Assembly: GCA_012932295.1 (NCBI GenBank)
Contig: JAAONU010000013.1
Location: 38,392,627 to 38,456,626, forward strand
From: Cyclina sinensis
Taxonomy: Eukaryota > Mollusca > Bivalvia > Venerida > Veneridae
Length of the DNA stretch: 64,000 nt
Reading direction: 5' to 3'
In this document: piece after piece, positions 33,195-45,566 of the stretch
Position numbering within the stretch: position 1 is the stretch's first letter
How the letters are laid out: each line of letters begins with the position of its first letter
Position numbers and translations under genes: made by a program
Notes under the pieces: model-generated
Seen by the model: the letters and a program-made list of their open reading frames with translations, nothing else
Told to the model about the DNA's origin: nothing
Databases searched by the model: none

Positions 33195-35274
33195 GTTAAT
33201 TTCAGCAAATTTGATAAAACTTGTCTGGAATAATTTTAACATAAAGCTCAGTCAAAGCTGTTCAAATGATCCAAGTCCACAGCAAATCTGGGTCACAAAA
33301 TATATTAAATAAAAATCTTCAAAAATCGTCCTCTCCGAAACCGCATGTCCCAGAGCTTAGATATATCGTATGTAGAATTGTTCAACAAACCTCTACCAAG
33401 TTTGTTAAAATAATAGCCCCCAGGGTCAAAATTGGACTGGGGGCTACATGATTTCGCAAAGGCTTATATAGGGAATACTTTCTTGTCTGAAAACATCACA
33501 CCTTGGGCTAAGATATTTGGCAAATATGTTCACCTAACAAATTGTGCCTCCGAGTTTATTTATGGCCCTGCCAGGCGGTCACTTGATTTGATAAATGCTT
33601 ATTTAGGGAACAATTTGAAAATTTTCTTCTCTGAAACCAAAGAGCTGGGGTATTTGGTGTGGAGCATCATCTAGAGGCTATCTACCAAAGGTTCTTACAT
33701 TTTGCCTCTGATGTCAAAATTGATCCCGCCCAGGGGTCCTATTTGTGTAAAATATATAAAAATATTTGCAGATCTTTTTGTCAGAAACAATAGCCGGTAT
33801 ACCTATGATAACTGGCATTGTTAAAGGTCATGTGGCACGAATTTTTTGACTTCGAAATTTTCATATGAGCGAAAAATATATATCTAACTATGACTGTTTT
33901 ACAAAATTCCGCAGGTAATTTTCATCTTAAAGATGTTTTTTATAGCAAATTAAAATCCATATTTTACTCACTTGGTCGCGCGCACCTGTCACGAGCGAAA
34001 CCGGAAGTGACGCACATTTATCCCTTGCCACTTTACACAGCTGCCTGGATTGTTAACAAAACCTTTAAAATTATGATGGAAAGTGAAAATGTGGACTGAA
34101 TATAGTAAAAAAAATAAAATTGAACAAGTTAAGCTTACATCATGAATATACATTGAAGATTTTTTGAATAATTAATTTGAAATTTTGATGGAATTACGAA
34201 GCCAATGAGCAATATTATATAGAGGCTAGTTACTTCTGCAAAGACTGTTCAAATTATGCCCCTGGGGTCCATAATGGCCCTGTCCCAGCGGGTCACTTGA
34301 TTGAACATAGGGAAACTTTTGAAAATCTTCTCTGAAACCACAAGGACTAGCGCTTAGATATTTTGCATGTAGCATGTTATAGAAGTTTGCTAACAAGTTT
34401 GTTCAAATTATGTCCCTGGGGTCAAAATTGACCTCGGCCCGTAGTTCTATATCTGTAAAATATGAAATCTTTGAAAATCTTCTTGTCAGAAACCTAAGGC
34501 CCTAGACCTTCGATATTTAGTATGTAGTATCGCTTTGGTAACCTCTGCAAATATTGTTCAAATTATTTTTCATCGGTTAAAATCGACCCCGCCTTGGGTC
34601 ACTTGATTAACATAATGTTGTCTAGGTAAAATTTTGAAATCTTCCTGACTGTAACTGTATGCCCTTGAGCTCAGATATTTTGTATGTAGCATTGTTTGCT
34701 AGACCTCCAACAGGTATTTTTTTTCAATTTGGTTCTGCACAGAGATCATAATTATGTTAAATACAAAATCTTTGAAAATCATGTCATATATTGAAGGCCG
34801 TGGAACTTAGATATAATATAATAGTATGAAGCATTGTATAGTTGAGCTTTACAAAGGTTGTATAGAAAAAAACTAATAATTTCCTTAATATTGTCAGGAT
34901 TTTTATGTAAACACATTAACTTTGCCCGTTACAGTCTTTTACCTCGATTTTTATCTTGACCCACTGACGTACATTTTTGTTTTCGCATCTCCTGTATGGA
35001 AAATTAAACTATTCTTATCATTTTCAGGAAGATTTTAATTTTAGCCCCAGCTGATATTTGCGTAAACCTACAGATCTGCTTTTTTCTGCAGATACAGTAT
35101 GGAAAATTGAACTACTTATCTAATCACTGGTTTCAAAGCTGTGTCAATGAAATTTAGACCAGAGGTTAAATATCGCATATAGATTTCAACTTTTATATTG
35201 CTTCCTTCATTGGCCTTGCTGTTTTAAGTTGTGATACTCAGGTGAGTGATATAGGATCATCATGGCCCTGTTGT
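33195..35274 (+). mobile_element. Array-containing repeat element E3
   Basis: Degenerate 165-bp units in the E1 orientation (CTCTACCAAGTTTGTTAAAAT ... CAGGGTCAAAATTG), ending ACTCAGGTGAGTGATATAGG, then CATCATGGCCCTGTTGT. Interrupts the 5' region of TRMU copy 1. A separate insertion-like segment at about 33820-34150 lacks the array wording and contains ACCGGAAGTGACG, an ETS-type motif. Confidence 0.65.
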
Positions 35275-35322
35275 CAGTAAAAACATTTTCTACAAGAATG
35301 TTGTTCATTCAAACTCTTTCCG

Positions 35323-35434
35323 TTGAAATCAGACATGAGAATAACAAAAACTGCACAGCAAGTGGAAAGAATCGTGTGTGGAATGTCTGGTGGTGTTGAC
35401 AGTGCTGTTTCAGCATTGACACTGAAACTAAAAA
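35323..35434 (+). pseudogene. TRMU: TRMU exon 1, broken copy
   Basis: Encodes VCGMSGGVDSAVSALTLK, the PP-loop ATP-binding motif (SGGVDS) of MnmA/TRMU, which thiolates U34 of mitochondrial tRNAs. Compared with 45111-45267, the upstream start and presequence are cut off by element E3, and the splice donor AAAG|GTGACA has become AAAAATGAAA. No other TRMU exon follows. A pseudo-exon. Confidence 0.8.
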
Positions 35435-35589
35435 TGAAAAGGGCTCTTCAGTATCATTGTGACATTGATTGTTTTCTCAGCCAAGACGAAGGCTGTAAAT
35501 TTAGTAGTCAAACCTATTCGACGCAATCTAAGGTAAAATTGAACAATTTTTTTGTTTGTTATATCTTCACTTTTGTCAAAGAATGAAAG

Positions 35590-38160
35590 ACCAAAGTTGA
35601 TGGTGAACTTTTGCGATATGAATTTTGAAGCTATTTTTATTACGGTACTTGATAATTATTGTACAGGGCCTGAGTTTTTATTGATTGATTTACAGAAATG
35701 CCTATCTTTGTAAATGCAAAATGTAAATTAAATTGAAGTTGAAAATTAGGATGTTACTTTATTTTTCCCGTTGGTATTAATTCTGTTCCGTTATAGTAAT
35801 TCATTTAGTGAACTTTAAGCTACCAGAAAAATCTAAAACACGGTAAATTGTTTGCAGACTCTGATTTTTTCGTGCATAGTCTGGGAAAACCTTGGCATAT
35901 TAGAGACCAGTCTACAACGTGTGTTCTCAAATAACGAAGGCAGGTTCTGTCAACTAACTAGCATTTTGTAAGAGGGGGCTCTTCTTAAATTATAAGGGTG
36001 TTTGGACGATGAAATTGTCAACTTTGTTGAAGCCGGAAACAGCAACAAAAAGTGAAGTACAAATGCGAACTCACTGGAATAAGAACTTGATTATTTATTT
36101 GTCTTAACAAATACAGGCAATTGTCAAATTTCGGGAGTTTAGCACCTTTTTTCAGAATCTTCCCAAATCGACTTCTTTGTGCATCATTTTACAAGAAAAA
36201 CAAATCCAAAGCCCCCCTCCCCAAACCCCATGTAAATTTACCTGTTTCCACTAACATGTTTGACCTTACTGTTTTGCAACAGACCCTTAGATTTTCTTTT
36301 ACTGAAAAGGAAAAATAGATCAACTTGTTTCTGAATTTTCTCCTGGTTTTGTTTTTTTAATATTCTGCAATATTACCTTTTGAAACTGTTGCTATGTTTG
36401 TAATTGCATTATCTACCCGAGTCCTTAACAAGTAAATCAATAGCCAGTAAACATATTTTAATTACAAACGTTTGACATAAATAAAAATTTCTTCACTTGA
36501 TGAGCGAGAAATAGGTCACCCTCTTGGTCACTGTTACCCAAATTTTTTATTTAAGAAATTTATGTGTTTATCTTGGAAAAAATATACCTTTTAGCATTGG
36601 AAACTGGCAGCTTCGAATTAGCTACAAATCAAAATCTAAACTTACTAGTATCATTGGAAATTTCTGAATTTTGTTTGAAAGGCTCATGTACATTTGGTTT
36701 TGTTTAACAGTAATTCATCTATAATGCTTAAACACATATTGAGTTTGGACTATTTACTAAATTATCTTCAAACAAAAAACTTTCACCTACCTATTTACCC
36801 TATATTTTTCAAAGCCGTCAGCGGAAACCGGAATTTTATTTCTTTGGCCATACTAATCTGATCATAAATCTATGCTTAAACGGTATGGCCGGCGCTACAA
36901 TAGTTATTCTGTTATGAATATAGCAGAACATGCTATTGCGAACGCATCAAAACTAGTGTTTTGGTACTTATTGTGTATCAAACAATATGTGGACGCAAAA
37001 TCAACAATAAAACTGAAATTTATATCAATAATTTGCACGTATTTCAAGACTGTCCGAACACCCCTCATACATACAAATAACAATAACAAAATTAAATGAC
37101 ACGGATATGCAAAAAAATAAGGGAAAATCATGTAATATCAACCAATACCAGAGATTACACTAAACGAGAGGTCCTATTTCACTCACGTGAGTACCACCAG
37201 AGAAATAGATAACGGAGATGTGCTACTCTAATGAATAGTGAAATATCACACATGGCACAAAGTTAAGTATCCTATAACTATAAGTTCACAAGTCATACAG
37301 ATTTTAGTAATACATTTTCTAGAAGATTAAGCATTAAACTATAGCTAGAAATAAAATACTTTCATATCTTAAACAATATTTGGTATAAAACACCCTTAAT
37401 GTAAAAGATGCCCATTTTACTTTAGGACAAAGCAAAATCTGTTTTCAACTCAATGTTAGTTAGTTGATTCTACCTGCTTTTTGAAAACATTAGAATCAAA
37501 ATATTAGTATTTAAATTACTGCAGCTGTAAAGGACATTTTAGACTTTCTGAAAATGTAAAGTTTATGAATGTAGAATAAATAGTGTTAAAGTTTTATCTG
37601 CTACAAAACAAGCCATTTTTGGTAATTTCGACTGCCATGTTTGATAAATTACACAGGTAATAGGTTACATAAGGAGCTGCTTATCTCTGTTATCTATGTG
37701 TCTCCGATACCACCAATTAAAACAGCAGGGATGATAAAGGTATCAAATCCAAAGTTTAAGTTGAAATCTACAGGCAAAACTGGACATCTAGTCCAAATCT
37801 CACAAAACAACTTTAAACAAAAAGAAAGAAATTGGATCAGTACTTTAAAATCAATATTGGCTGATTTCAAAGTTGAAACCTAGCATCTAAATTATAAGTA
37901 TAGTACAAATATATATACTGTAGATGCAATAATAAGTAATAAGTGCGCATTTTGAGGTTAGAAGATAACGTTACATGAAATGTCAAAACGGAAAAAAAAA
38001 CGCATTCTTTTTAGGCTGCAAAACAAACGTTATTTCATTTAATTTCGTCTAAGATTTATTGAAGAGTTAAAGTATACACGTTTTTAACATGAATTTACTA
38101 TACTGAAAAGTCTCGAGAATATCGGGTTTTTATCATTTGGTGGTACCACTCTTTTTAATA
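35590..38160. other. Intergenic, nothing firm
   Basis: AT-rich. A Lys-rich open frame 37641-37883 (NRLHKELLISVIYVSPI, ending DFKVET) follows a CACAG|GT-like site but has no recognisable domain. Not called a gene. Confidence 0.45.
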
Positions 38161-38228
38161 GTTTTATCTAGTACGGAGGAATAAAATGGAATTGCCAAAA
38201 AGTACGTAAAAATGTCTCTGCGGCAGAC

Positions 38229-38411
38229 ATGCAAGCAAACCCAGACCCACCCGGAAATGCAGGTCAGAATAACAGAAATGCTTTTGTCGGACAAGCAAAC
38301 CCTCGAGCTGGGCGCCAAGGTCATGACGCCAGGGCAAGGATAGCAACAGCTTTATCTTCCTCTTCATCAGACGATGAAGCACCCCAGCGTCAGAGACACA
38401 GACGTCGTTAA
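38229..38411 (+). CDS. Unrecognised short frame, Ser/Asp- and Arg-rich
   Basis: Sixty residues from ATG to TAA: MQANPDPPGNAGQNNRN, then ALSSSSSDDEAPQRQRHRRR. GC content is well above its neighbours, and AATAAA signals follow at 38544 and 38610. The protein would be disordered and basic at its end. No homologue recognised. The frame is open upstream to about 38172, so this could be a terminal exon; opposite-strand and shifted frames are also open, which weakens the case. Confidence 0.3.
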   Translation: MQANPDPPGNAGQNNRNAFVGQANPRAGRQGHDARARIATALSSSSSDDEAPQRQRHRRR

Positions 38412-38419
38412 AGGCCCCC

Positions 38420-38999
38420 GGCACATATAGTGCGGGAAAACCAGCTAACATTTGCTTTATTTATGAGGCAGAAAATGCCCAAACATTTAAGGGAACTAGT
38501 CAAAGGTAGTTCATCAGATACTCAGTAAATACTGATGATCTTAAATAAAGGATCGTGAAACAATTACTGTTTTAATTATTAATTTGCTTTGCTTGGATAC
38601 TTATTTCTTAATAAAGCTTAATTAATTTTGATACAGTCCCTGGTTTTTTACCTGTTTGTACTCTGTTAGCGCTTCCCGTTTTCCGCTCTCCGTGACAAAT
38701 GTCTAAAACAAGAAAGTAGGACAGAAGGTGAAGCTCAATTTCAGCTAAGGCAAAAGTTGAAACCTGCATTCAAAAACTATGCGCATAATTCAAATTTCCT
38801 GACAGACGCTACAAAAATAGAAAGTAGGTCAGTAGGTCAAGAGAAAAGTCGAAGTGACATAAAGGTCAAGGACTAAATTAGATATGTGAACATGAAGATT
38901 CCTAAGAAGAAATATTTCAGGGAAATACTTGTGTGTTTTTGTTGTTGTTGTTGTTTTTACTTTGTATGTATTAAGTGATATCCTCACAATCCTCCCGCG
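38420..38999. other. Intergenic, nothing recognised
   Basis: AT-rich, with a GTTGTT microsatellite at about 38940-38955. Confidence 0.5.
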
Positions 39000-40010
39000 G
39001 GGTAACTTTTATGCTTGAGAAATAATTTGAACAATCTTTGTAAAGGTCATTTATAAGATGCTACAAGCCAAAGTTCTACGGCTTTCGATATCCGACAAGT
39101 AGATTTTCAAATATTTTGACTTTTACACATATAGGACCCCTGGATCAGAGCCAATTAATTACTCAGGGACATAATTTGTTCCGAATATTACAACCAACAA
39201 TATACCTAAGCTCTAGGACAGAAATATTTTCAAAGTTGTCACTGTACAAGCATATGTTAAATCAAGTAACCCCCAATCAGAGCCGTAAATAACTCAAGGG
39301 GTAAAATTTGAACAATCTGTGTAGAGGTAGGCTAAACAATGCTACATACCACATTAAGAAAGTCTACGGCCTATGGTACTGAAAAGAATATTTTCAAAGA
39401 CTTTTATACTTTACATAAATATGAAGCCCAGGGCAGGGACATTTTTTACATGAATGGTATAATTTTACAAGCTTAGTAGAGGATCTGTAGATGATGTCGA
39501 AGAACTGGGGCTTGTGGTTTCAGAGAATGTTTCATTTTTCCCTTTTAAGCTTTTGCCAAATCAAGTTACCTCTCGGGCGGGGCCATAAAAAATCCCAAGA
39601 GCATAATCTGAACAAACTTGGCAGAGATAAGATAAACAATGCTAAGTATCGAATATCTACGGTCTAGGGTCTATGGTTTCTGACAAGAAGATTTTCAAAG
39701 ATTTATATTTCACACAGATAGGACTCCTGGGGCGGGATCAGTTTCGACCCGAAGACCGTGATTTGATCAAACTTGGTAGATGACTTGTCGATGATGCTCT
39801 TATCAAAATATCCAAAGTCCAGGACAACTGTTTTCAAATAACAGAATTTTTAAAGTTTTTCCTACATAATTCATTGGGAATCACTTAACCCACCGGGCAG
39901 AGTCATTTTTGACATAGCGGCATATTTTTTTACAATATTGGAATGGTCTGCTTGAGAATATTACACAAAATATTTCAGAGCTCTAGAACTGGTGGTTTCA
40001 GACCTAGTTG
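39000..40010 (-). repeat. Degenerate 165-bp repeat array E4
   Basis: Units with ATAATTTGAACAATCTTTGTA, GATGCTAC...CCAAA and TCTAAG in the E2 orientation. More diverged than E2; no terminal hairpins found. Confidence 0.6.
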
Positions 40011-40489
40011 TCCCCATCTTTTGTTAAAACCTGAAGTATAGTCGTTATAATATTACTTCAAGAGCAAGTACATGTATTCAGAAAGACAGATAATGCTACA
40101 CATATTTTGTCATTAACAGTTCCTTGTAAACTTTGTTATTCTAAGGTCAGTAAAAACATAATCCGAAGCATTTCTTATAATTTCAATAACCTTATTTCGG
40201 ACATTGTATCAGATGGCTAAACGAGTCTTGAGAAACGACTTATTTCTCTTGTAAATATGTTCGTGTCATATCATTGCCTGGTGGCCTGTATGCTGAAAAG
40301 GGATTAATATTGAATTTACCTGCCCAAATAGTATTTTGAATTTTTCAGTTTCTACTTCCGTTTACCTTAAAAGTAGTACGTAATATATAAGTATCTATAT
40401 ACAGACGTAAGAAATCGCTTTTGACCATCTGTTAATAATTCATTGGTACATATTATTTGAATTCTTATAGAATGTGCCTTAATCTTTCT

Positions 40490-40577
40490 GTCTGTCTATC
40501 TATCTATCAGTCCTCACACCCACCTTCCCACCCATCGATCAATCGATCGATCGATCTATCTATCTATGTATCTATCT

Positions 40578-40659
<82 letters not shown>

Positions 40660-40779
40660 CATCCATCCATCCATCCATCCAACCATCCATCAATCCATCC
40701 ATCCATCCATCTAATCTGTCTGTCTGTCTGTCTATCGATCCATCGATCCATCCGTCCATCCATCCATCCATCCATCTTT
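40490..40779. repeat. CTAT/CCAT/CTGT tetranucleotide tract
   Basis: A 290-base run of CTAT units, then CCAT, CTGT and CGATC variants. It makes long low-complexity frames (SIYL and SIHP repeats) that are not genes. Confidence 0.95.
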
Positions 40780-40789
40780 GAAACTACCT

Positions 40790-41914
40790 TGCATGTATGC
40801 AATACCAGAGTTAATAACAGTGTATACTAAGTGAACTGTAAATAAATGAATTGGTTTGATAGATTAATTTATGGAATAATCTGTTGAGATTTCATCAGAA
40901 TGTTTTACATGAATATTTAAACATAGCCTTACAGATTGCTTTAGGCAAAAGGTGTTTTCTGATATTGAAAATAGTAATTATTGAATACTCTGTACAACTA
41001 TATTATACTAAAGTTTGGTATGGAATACTGGCTAAAAAATGTGTGAAAACAAGACGATATCTAACTAGAATTAGAGTATCGCACGTAGTTTGCGAACAGA
41101 AACCGTCAGATATGGTAGAGATAGACTTGCTGCGTCAACTATATAATAACATTAAATAGAAGATGAATATCACTTTATTTTAAAATGTAGTAAGAACTAG
41201 GAAATAAGATCTAAATGCATCAAAATGTTTGAATTAGTAGACCTGTTACTGGGGAACAACAAAGCGATACTTTTGGGTTTATGATACATTAGACTCGCTG
41301 ATGAGAAAAGAGAAATTTTATCCAGGTAATAATTTATAATTTATATTTTAACCAGGTAGTAATTTATATAATTTGACAAATAAACGTTTGTTTGTTCTCG
41401 ATATGTAAAACAAAAATGATATGTCTTTTTGATTGTTGAATCATCAAATTTTGATCTTTGCTATCATATTGGTGTTAGTTCTTAATACCATGTATTCAGC
41501 TTTGTCACATGACCATACATGTATATAAATTGTAAATTGTTGTTATGTAACGTCCTGTTTAACCTCCCCTTGAAAAGGAAGCATATTCAGATCGGTGGAG
41601 AAGCAGATGAATATAATGTTCTGTTAACAAAAAGGTATAACACTTTGCCATGCCATACCTGCTGAATCTACAGTTAATGCTGACTACTGTTCCATGGTAA
41701 GCTGTATAGAATAATTTTACGTATATACTTACTTCAAATAAAGGCTAGAATAAAAGCACAAACATCAAATTAACTTTTATCTTCTCAGTGCCATGTTCTT
41801 TGTTTTTTTGTTTTTTTTTTCTTTACGGGTGGCACGGTTGTGTTGTTGTTTGTTGTTGTTGTTTTTATATTTTATACGAAAGCCGGCTAGTGTCACATAA
41901 AAATATATTAAATA
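40790..41914. other. Intergenic, nothing recognised
   Basis: AT-rich with short (GTT)n near 41845. The frame at 40884-41159 has no recognisable domain. Confidence 0.45.
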
Positions 41915-42060
41915 ACTTCTCGTTATTATGAGAAACCACCTCATTATAACGAGAAACTTTATCGTTTATACGACCTTATAACCTCTTATTACAAGAAACT
42001 TTCTCGTTATTACGACATAATTTTCTCGTTATTACGAGAAAACTATTTTGTTATTTCGAA
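41915..42060. repeat. Short palindromic array
   Basis: Five or so copies of variants of TCTCGTTATTACGAGAAA, itself a palindrome, spaced about 20-30 bases. Each unit can form a hairpin. Confidence 0.75.
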
Positions 42061-42308
42061 AAAAGTGAAAAACGCATACCAAGGAAAAGCGGCATCCAGA
42101 AAACACAGCCTCCATACACAGTAAAAAGGCAAAGAGGAAACGAGACACCAGGAACAATTAACGAAAAGAAATGTTATTGAAATACGATGCGCTTCTCTAT
42201 TTTATTTGCTCATTTATTTTTAACCACACAACTCACTCACCCCATTCGCTATTAAAGGGAAAGTGCGTCTACTGTTGGCATATTTTCACGGTTTGTTTCA
42301 TTTATATG

Positions 42309-44150
42309 ATAAAAAGAATCTTACATTCGTGTCTTTTCATATTGAATTTTATAAACTAGTTGAATTAAAGGGATAAAATACTCTGTACAGCCTCGTATTT
42401 TATCGGAAGACGGACAAAACCCCCTACGGACAAAAACCCCTACACTGTTTTTAATAGAGTGGACAAAAACCCCTACACTGTTTTTACAGAGCGGACAAAA
42501 CCCCCTACAGTGATATATCAGAGTGGACAAAACCCCCTACATTGTTCTTAATGAAATGTTACTGCAGGACTAATGGCTAGATTAATAAAGGATTTATATA
42601 TCACTTTTTATAGCAGATTTTATAGCAGATTATGATTTGATGTTGAAGGATTATATGAGTTAGTTCATCTTTATCAGAAGTCAATGAAACAAGTGGGTCA
42701 CATTTTATACTTTAATAATAATTTTGAAAAAAGTCTGTCTATTCCTAAGATAATTCATTTCAGTTATTTCAAACTGATAATTTACACTTAAAATAATAAC
42801 TGATTAATTTCTTAATTAATGCAAACAACTCAAAGGCTGTTACATATTATAGCATGATTGAGTTAATTTGAGTTAGTAAGCCAGACAAAACAAAGAACTA
42901 TGTAATTTATTTTCTTTCACATCATTGTGTAACAAATCAAACAAATGTATGTATATAGCACATAATTTACCTTTTATTCAAAGAGCAAAATTAAAAGATC
43001 AAAAGCTAATATGTACATGTTAACTACTTAAAGTACAATGTACTGATTGAATAATTATCAATGTTGACAAACAATTCCTGATTGGATAATTATAAAACAG
43101 TATTTTATTCACTCAACAAATTAAAATACTCATTGAATAATTATCAATGTTGACAAAAGTTAACCTTCTGATTAAAGAAAAATATTTCAAATTGTGGCCC
43201 TTGTACATTAATGACAGACAGACATGAAATATAAAAAGTATCCAAGCTGTATTTAAATAGCACATAAAAGCTTAACACGTACCTTTATATTATAAGACAT
43301 TCATGTTCAAAGACATTCATGTTCATGTTTTTACTGTAATCTAATACAGTGTCCTATGGAAAACAGAAACTCTGCAACTGATTTTTCCTTATTGTTAAAT
43401 TGTTCACAAAGAGATTTCAATTTGTTTTGATGAACTCCTGTTTGTTTTTTTACCCTCTTTCTGGCCGGCTCTCCATTTTGGTACCTGAAGTGCTCGGTTT
43501 CAACATTTGAATAGTCTTTCTGCAGACAAGATATTATTGTTCATATCTATAGATGGGTTTGGGTGACCAACCAATACCCTGAATCCATAATTCCAGGACT
43601 CGCACACATTATTATTCCTGTGCTGTCCATCAAGCGTTGTGTTATGTACGTTCCAGATTTGTTGCAAAAATCTTTGGGGGGAGTGGGGGGCGCAGACGAC
43701 GGAATTTCAACACACCGGACATGACAGATCTATAATGACCAGTGACATAGTTTCATTGATTTTATAATCACTGACTTACATTTCACCATTTAGCATAATT
43801 GACAACAGTAATAAATTTTATTTGGCAATTTTTTTTTTTGAAATTAATAAAAGACAATATTAATGGCTATATATAAAATTATCTATACTGTTTTTTACTC
43901 CAAATTTAAATTATGTAGGGGGTTTTGTCGACTCTGATAAATCCATGTAGGGGGTTTTGTCCACTCTGTGAAAACAGTGTAGGGGGTTTTGTCCACTCTG
44001 TTAAAACAGTGTAGGGGGTTTTGTTCACTCTATAAAAAACAGTGTAGGGGGTTTTGTCCGTAGGGGGTTTTGTCCTACATTCTATTTTATCACTTTAATT
44101 CAACTAGTGTATATTCAATATAGAAAAAAGACACTCATGTAAGATCCTCT
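42309..44150 (-). mobile_element. Mutator-like (MULE) DNA transposon, decayed
   Basis: Ends are inverted repeats of about 240 bp (42309-42545 and 43908-44150), each starting near ATCTTACAT and including CTAGTTGAATTAAAG, then iterated units GGACAAAACCCCCTACA(CTG) about 35-40 bases apart. An imperfect 9-bp target duplication is possible (ATTTATATG/ATTTATTTG). The inside has a transposase remnant on the minus strand. Confidence 0.75.
43340..43660 (-). pseudogene. MULE transposase C-terminal remnant
   Basis: Minus-strand reading gives IWNVHNTTLDGQHRNNNV, CESWNYGFRVLVGHPNPS, then after a frameshift FRYQNGEPARKRVKKQT-type basic sequence. This is the W-N-x-x-x-x-x-L, R-T-N-N, E-x-W-N pattern seen near the C-terminus of MULE transposases. 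The catalytic DDE part is absent. Confidence 0.65.
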
Positions 44151-44159
44151 ATTTATTTG

Positions 44160-44944
44160 ACGGTACAGACGACGGGCAGACAAAAAGAACGTATCTTTGT
44201 TTGTACCATCTCCTCTTTCATTATTCTCATCTGGAGCAGTTTTCTCATTGGAATGCTTCTGAATCCACTTGGCTTGACTTGTTGCGATTTCACAACATAT
44301 CGGACAACTTTTTTGTGTGAACGTTAACTGTCTTTGTCATCCAGGAAATTGAATGAATATGATCCTGTAAAGATGATGTTTTGTAATTCTTTCATCCAAA
44401 TGTACTTTAAACTCATTTACGAGAAATCAATAAAATACAAGTAAGGTTCTTTAAAAAGAAGTATCAGAAACGTTTATCAGCGTGCTCAGAAAAAAAATGT
44501 CTATATTTTTCAGTATATCAGCTATTTTAAAATCGACAATTTGTCCGTCTCACGAATGAAAACCGGGCAATAATTCAAAAACTCATGTTATGCCTCCCAA
44601 ATCTTTGGAATGGTTTGCTCCAATTGCAGTAACTCCAATATGCAGATTGTGCACAAGAGTTGAACTATTTCATCTAGACGAAAATTTTGACAAATTCAAT
44701 GATAAGTTTTCGTTTTCCTGAATTCGAATTTTTAAGCAGAGCATGCGCAAAAGATTTTTGAAGACTGGGCTAACGCTAAATGGATGCCGCCCTCAACTAT
44801 CCCCAACACTGTGGAGAGGTGAATAACACTTGTTGGGCACAATGGTTCTATTTTGTGTTGTATACAAAAAAATCATATGTTAAAATTGCCTGGATGTTAT
44901 AAAACCGAAAAATAAATCAAATTTGAAAAAATAGCACTATGTTT
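44160..44944. other. Intergenic, weak minus-strand frame
   Basis: On the minus strand 44330-44155 a frame reads KSCPICCEIATSQAKW and KDTFFLSARRLYRQIN, running into the MULE end. CxxC plus His hints at a zinc-binding exon cut by the transposon, but no family is recognised. Confidence 0.3.
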
Positions 44945-45110
44945 ATTTGCTTTCTTCCACCATCACATAACGCAACTGTTGCAAGTGTTAATATACTGAA
45001 AGGGAAGTAACCGCTGCGTGGAATTTCTGTACGTACAGCGGTGATTGGCGATATTGTAGACGGTGATTACATAAGAATATTGAATTGTGACAAGTTTTAT
45101 TCATTCTTCA
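44945..45110 (+). promoter_or_regulatory. TRMU 5' flank
   Basis: Contains GAAAGGGAAGTAACCGCTG, also at 18-43, 33085-33115 and 61510-61535. The sequence to 45110 matches copy 1 apart from the E3 insertion there. Likely the promoter and 5' UTR of the TRMU exon. Confidence 0.5.
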
Positions 45111-45267
45111 ATGCTTCATTTTTTACAAATATCTCGTTTATTCAAATTTTACCCGTTGAAATCAGATATGAGAATAACGAAGACTGTACAGCAAGTGAAA
45201 AGGGTCGTGTGTGGAATGTCTGGTGGTGTTGACAGTGCAGTTTCAGCATTGATACTGAAACTGAAAG
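45111..45267 (+). CDS. TRMU: TRMU exon 1 (mitochondrial tRNA 2-thiouridylase)
   Basis: ATG at 45111 opens a basic, amphipathic stretch (MLHFLQISRLFKFYPLK) fitting a mitochondrial presequence, then VKRVVCGMSGGVDSAVSA with the SGGVDS PP-loop that binds ATP. It ends at AAAG|GTGACA, phase 1, at the point where the family continues with Y-x-V-x-G-V-F-M-K-N-W. TRMU transfers sulfur to the wobble uridine of Lys, Glu and Gln mitochondrial tRNAs. I could not find exon 2 before 64000, so this may be an isolated duplicated exon or the start of a gene with a very long intron. Confidence 0.75.
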
Positions 45268-45566
45268 GTGACAAGGGCTCTTCAGTCTCAATGTGACTTT
45301 TTTTTCTTAGACTAAGCCTAGATAAAGGGTTTGAGTAGTGAAACTTATTCGACGCTTTCTATAGAAATATTAATTGTTTGTGCTTGTGATGTCTTTATCA
45401 TATACAATATTTACTATTGTAAAAATACATAGGGGTCTAATCCAGGAGATTGCCTTACAGGGAATGGACACTTCTTATCTATCGAATGAATAGCCAAAAT
45501 ATGGTGTCGCGAGATAACCTGTATATCCTGTAACGGAAAATCGATCGATAATGAATTATCTATCTG

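Noticed and set aside
40457..40781. Two long frames with SIYL/SIHP repeats
   Set aside because: Direct translation of a CTAT/CCAT microsatellite.
44155..44330. Minus-strand exon with CPICC and His
   Set aside because: Too short, no family recognised, and it runs into a transposon end; noted only as spacer content.
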